Positions 4,544 to 5,241 of a stretch of 5,241 nt of DNA are shown here, in pieces. Origin of the DNA: an uncultured Clostridia bacterium. GTDB lineage: Bacteria > Bacillota_A > Clostridia > Peptostreptococcales > Anaerovoracaceae. The notes under the pieces were generated by a model. That model was not told where the DNA came from, searched no databases, and saw only the letters and a list, made by a program, of their open reading frames with translations. A program made the position numbers and the translations under genes. Within the stretch, counting starts at the first letter, position 1. Each line of letters begins with the position of its first letter. The stretch is taken from NCBI GenBank assembly GCA_945873875.1, contig CAMCER010000071.1, forward strand, positions 1 to 5,241, read 5' to 3'.

Positions 4544-5241
4544 GGTACACTGCATTCTTCTGTATCAGAACTTACTCCTGCAAAGTACTCTTCTATGGTT
4601 TCAACTTCTGCTTTACTTGTATTTGCACGCTTTTTATTGTTATTCAGCAATAATGTGAAGTGATCGTCATAAAGAAATATCTTATCCACAAAAATGTGAA
4701 CCAGCATCTTTTGATATTCCAGTGTTTCATATGTCCCTCTTCGGAGCTTGCGCATGAAATTTCTCACCATTTCTGGCTGTATTGTACACTGTTTAGCTTC
4801 TTCATGTTTCAGACACTGCTGCAGGTATTTCAGTTCTTCCTCTCTTTGCGATAATCGTTTCGCCACTCTTGACGAGCCAAGGCCTTCTTCTATCTCATTA
4901 ATCAGTTTTTCAATCTTGTTCTCCAGAGAGTTGATTTCATCTTTCAGACGTATGATTTCCAAACTCTCACGGTCACGCCTGTTAAGCTCTGTAACTGTCT
5001 TGATGACTTCATCTATCACCTCATCTGTAAGGCATTTTCTGCAGGCATCAATAACGAGATCCTCGATAAAATCCTTTGGAACATTTTTCTTATTGCAGCG
5101 GTTGCGTGGGGATTTGCAGATATAGTAGCGGTAGGTATTGCCGGTTCCTGAGGTTCCGGAACTGCCAATCATCTGCTGCTTGCAACAGCCGCAATAGAGC
5201 TTTCCGGTTAGAATGTAATCTTCTACGGCAGGTCTGTGTCC
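4537..5241 (-). CDS. Large serine recombinase, C-terminal part (5' end outside window)
   Basis: Site-specific DNA recombinase/integrase. The frame is open from the window edge to the stop at 4539-4537 (234 residues seen); the N-terminal catalytic resolvase domain and most of the recombinase domain lie beyond the edge. The visible part begins GHRPAVEDYILTGKLYCGCC and forms the recombinase zinc beta-ribbon, with cysteine pairs YCGCCK (C17, C20) and ICKSPRNRC (C42, C49). A coiled coil follows, with the heptad-rich SLEIIRLKDEINSLENKIEK as its core, then QPEMVRNFMRKLRRGTYE and the usual C-terminal strand LVHIFVDKIFLYDDHFTLLL. This layout is that of large serine integrases of Firmicutes transposons and prophages (TndX/TnpX-like group), where the zinc ribbon reads the attachment site and the coiled coil controls synapsis direction. 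It converges on the Fic genes. Whether it mobilises them is unknown, as only one edge is visible. An internal ATG at 5172 is not the start, because the zinc ribbon begins before it. Confidence 0.93.
   Translation of the reverse strand, partial: GHRPAVEDYILTGKLYCGCCKQQMIGSSGTSGTGNTYRYYICKSPRNRCNKKNVPKDFIEDLVIDACRKCLTDEVIDEVIKTVTELNRRDRESLEIIRLKDEINSLENKIEKLINEIEEGLGSSRVAKRLSQREEELKYLQQCLKHEEAKQCTIQPEMVRNFMRKLRRGTYETLEYQKMLVHIFVDKIFLYDDHFTLLLNNNKKRANTSKAEVETIEEYFAGVSSDTEECSVPK

Noticed and set aside
2388..4550. CRISPR array from repeated hairpin motifs
   Set aside because: Only four copies, far apart at irregular distances with genes between, and they vary in length. No cas gene is seen.
4332..4555. 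Short open frames on both strands through the structured repeat
   Set aside because: They are translated repeat (hairpins and palindrome); the arginine-rich products have no family and no ribosome binding site.

Overview
The window looks like a low-to-mid GC Firmicutes chromosome, most likely a gut clostridium (Lachnospiraceae-like). The basis is consensus sigma-A promoters, strong AGGAGG-type ribosome binding sites, a YtrB-type ABC operon, a DUF2975/YozG-type pair, and Fic and large serine recombinase proteins typical of such genomes. This assignment is inference from gene content; no marker gene is present.

Left part (1-2416): ordinary chromosomal genes. On the minus strand an ABC exporter operon, ATPase then ABC-2 permease (running off the left edge), is translationally coupled by an ATGA overlap. 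It is divergent from a plus-strand two-gene operon: a four-helix DUF2975 membrane protein followed by a 70-residue Cro/CI-type regulator. That operon has a near-perfect promoter (TTGACA-16-TATAAT) carrying direct repeats and a palindrome, and it ends in a strong hairpin terminator.

Right part (2388-5241): an accessory region. Two Fic-domain genes sit in succession. The first (2534-3336) is a pseudogene: it kept its promoter, start, Fic motif and C-terminal winged-helix-like end, but two internal deletions put its three pieces in three frames. The second (3479-4339) is intact: a Bro-N-like N-terminal domain fused to a class III Fic domain with a canonical HPFMEGNGRATR motif and a C-terminal inhibitory helix. 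A 27-bp inverted repeat overlaps its -35 box, and a second copy in the same internal register lies inside the coding sequence 227 bp downstream, in frame with codons 56-64. At the right edge is the C-terminal part of a large serine recombinase on the minus strand, whose stop codon lies inside its own terminator hairpin.

The Fic genes and recombinase are separated by related repeats. A hairpin followed by TTGGTACAC(CATCA) occurs at 2388, 3362 and, in a more diverged form, 4504; a hairpin-less variant lies at 4347. Two copies continue into a multi-hairpin element sharing 48 identical bases. Read on the minus strand, the motif resembles the 3' end of a tRNA (AACCCCTG then ATGGTGTACCA). Each Fic gene is bracketed by the motif in direct orientation, so the region has a cassette-like layout. 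The repeat system and the paired operator-like sites are the parts most worth following up.
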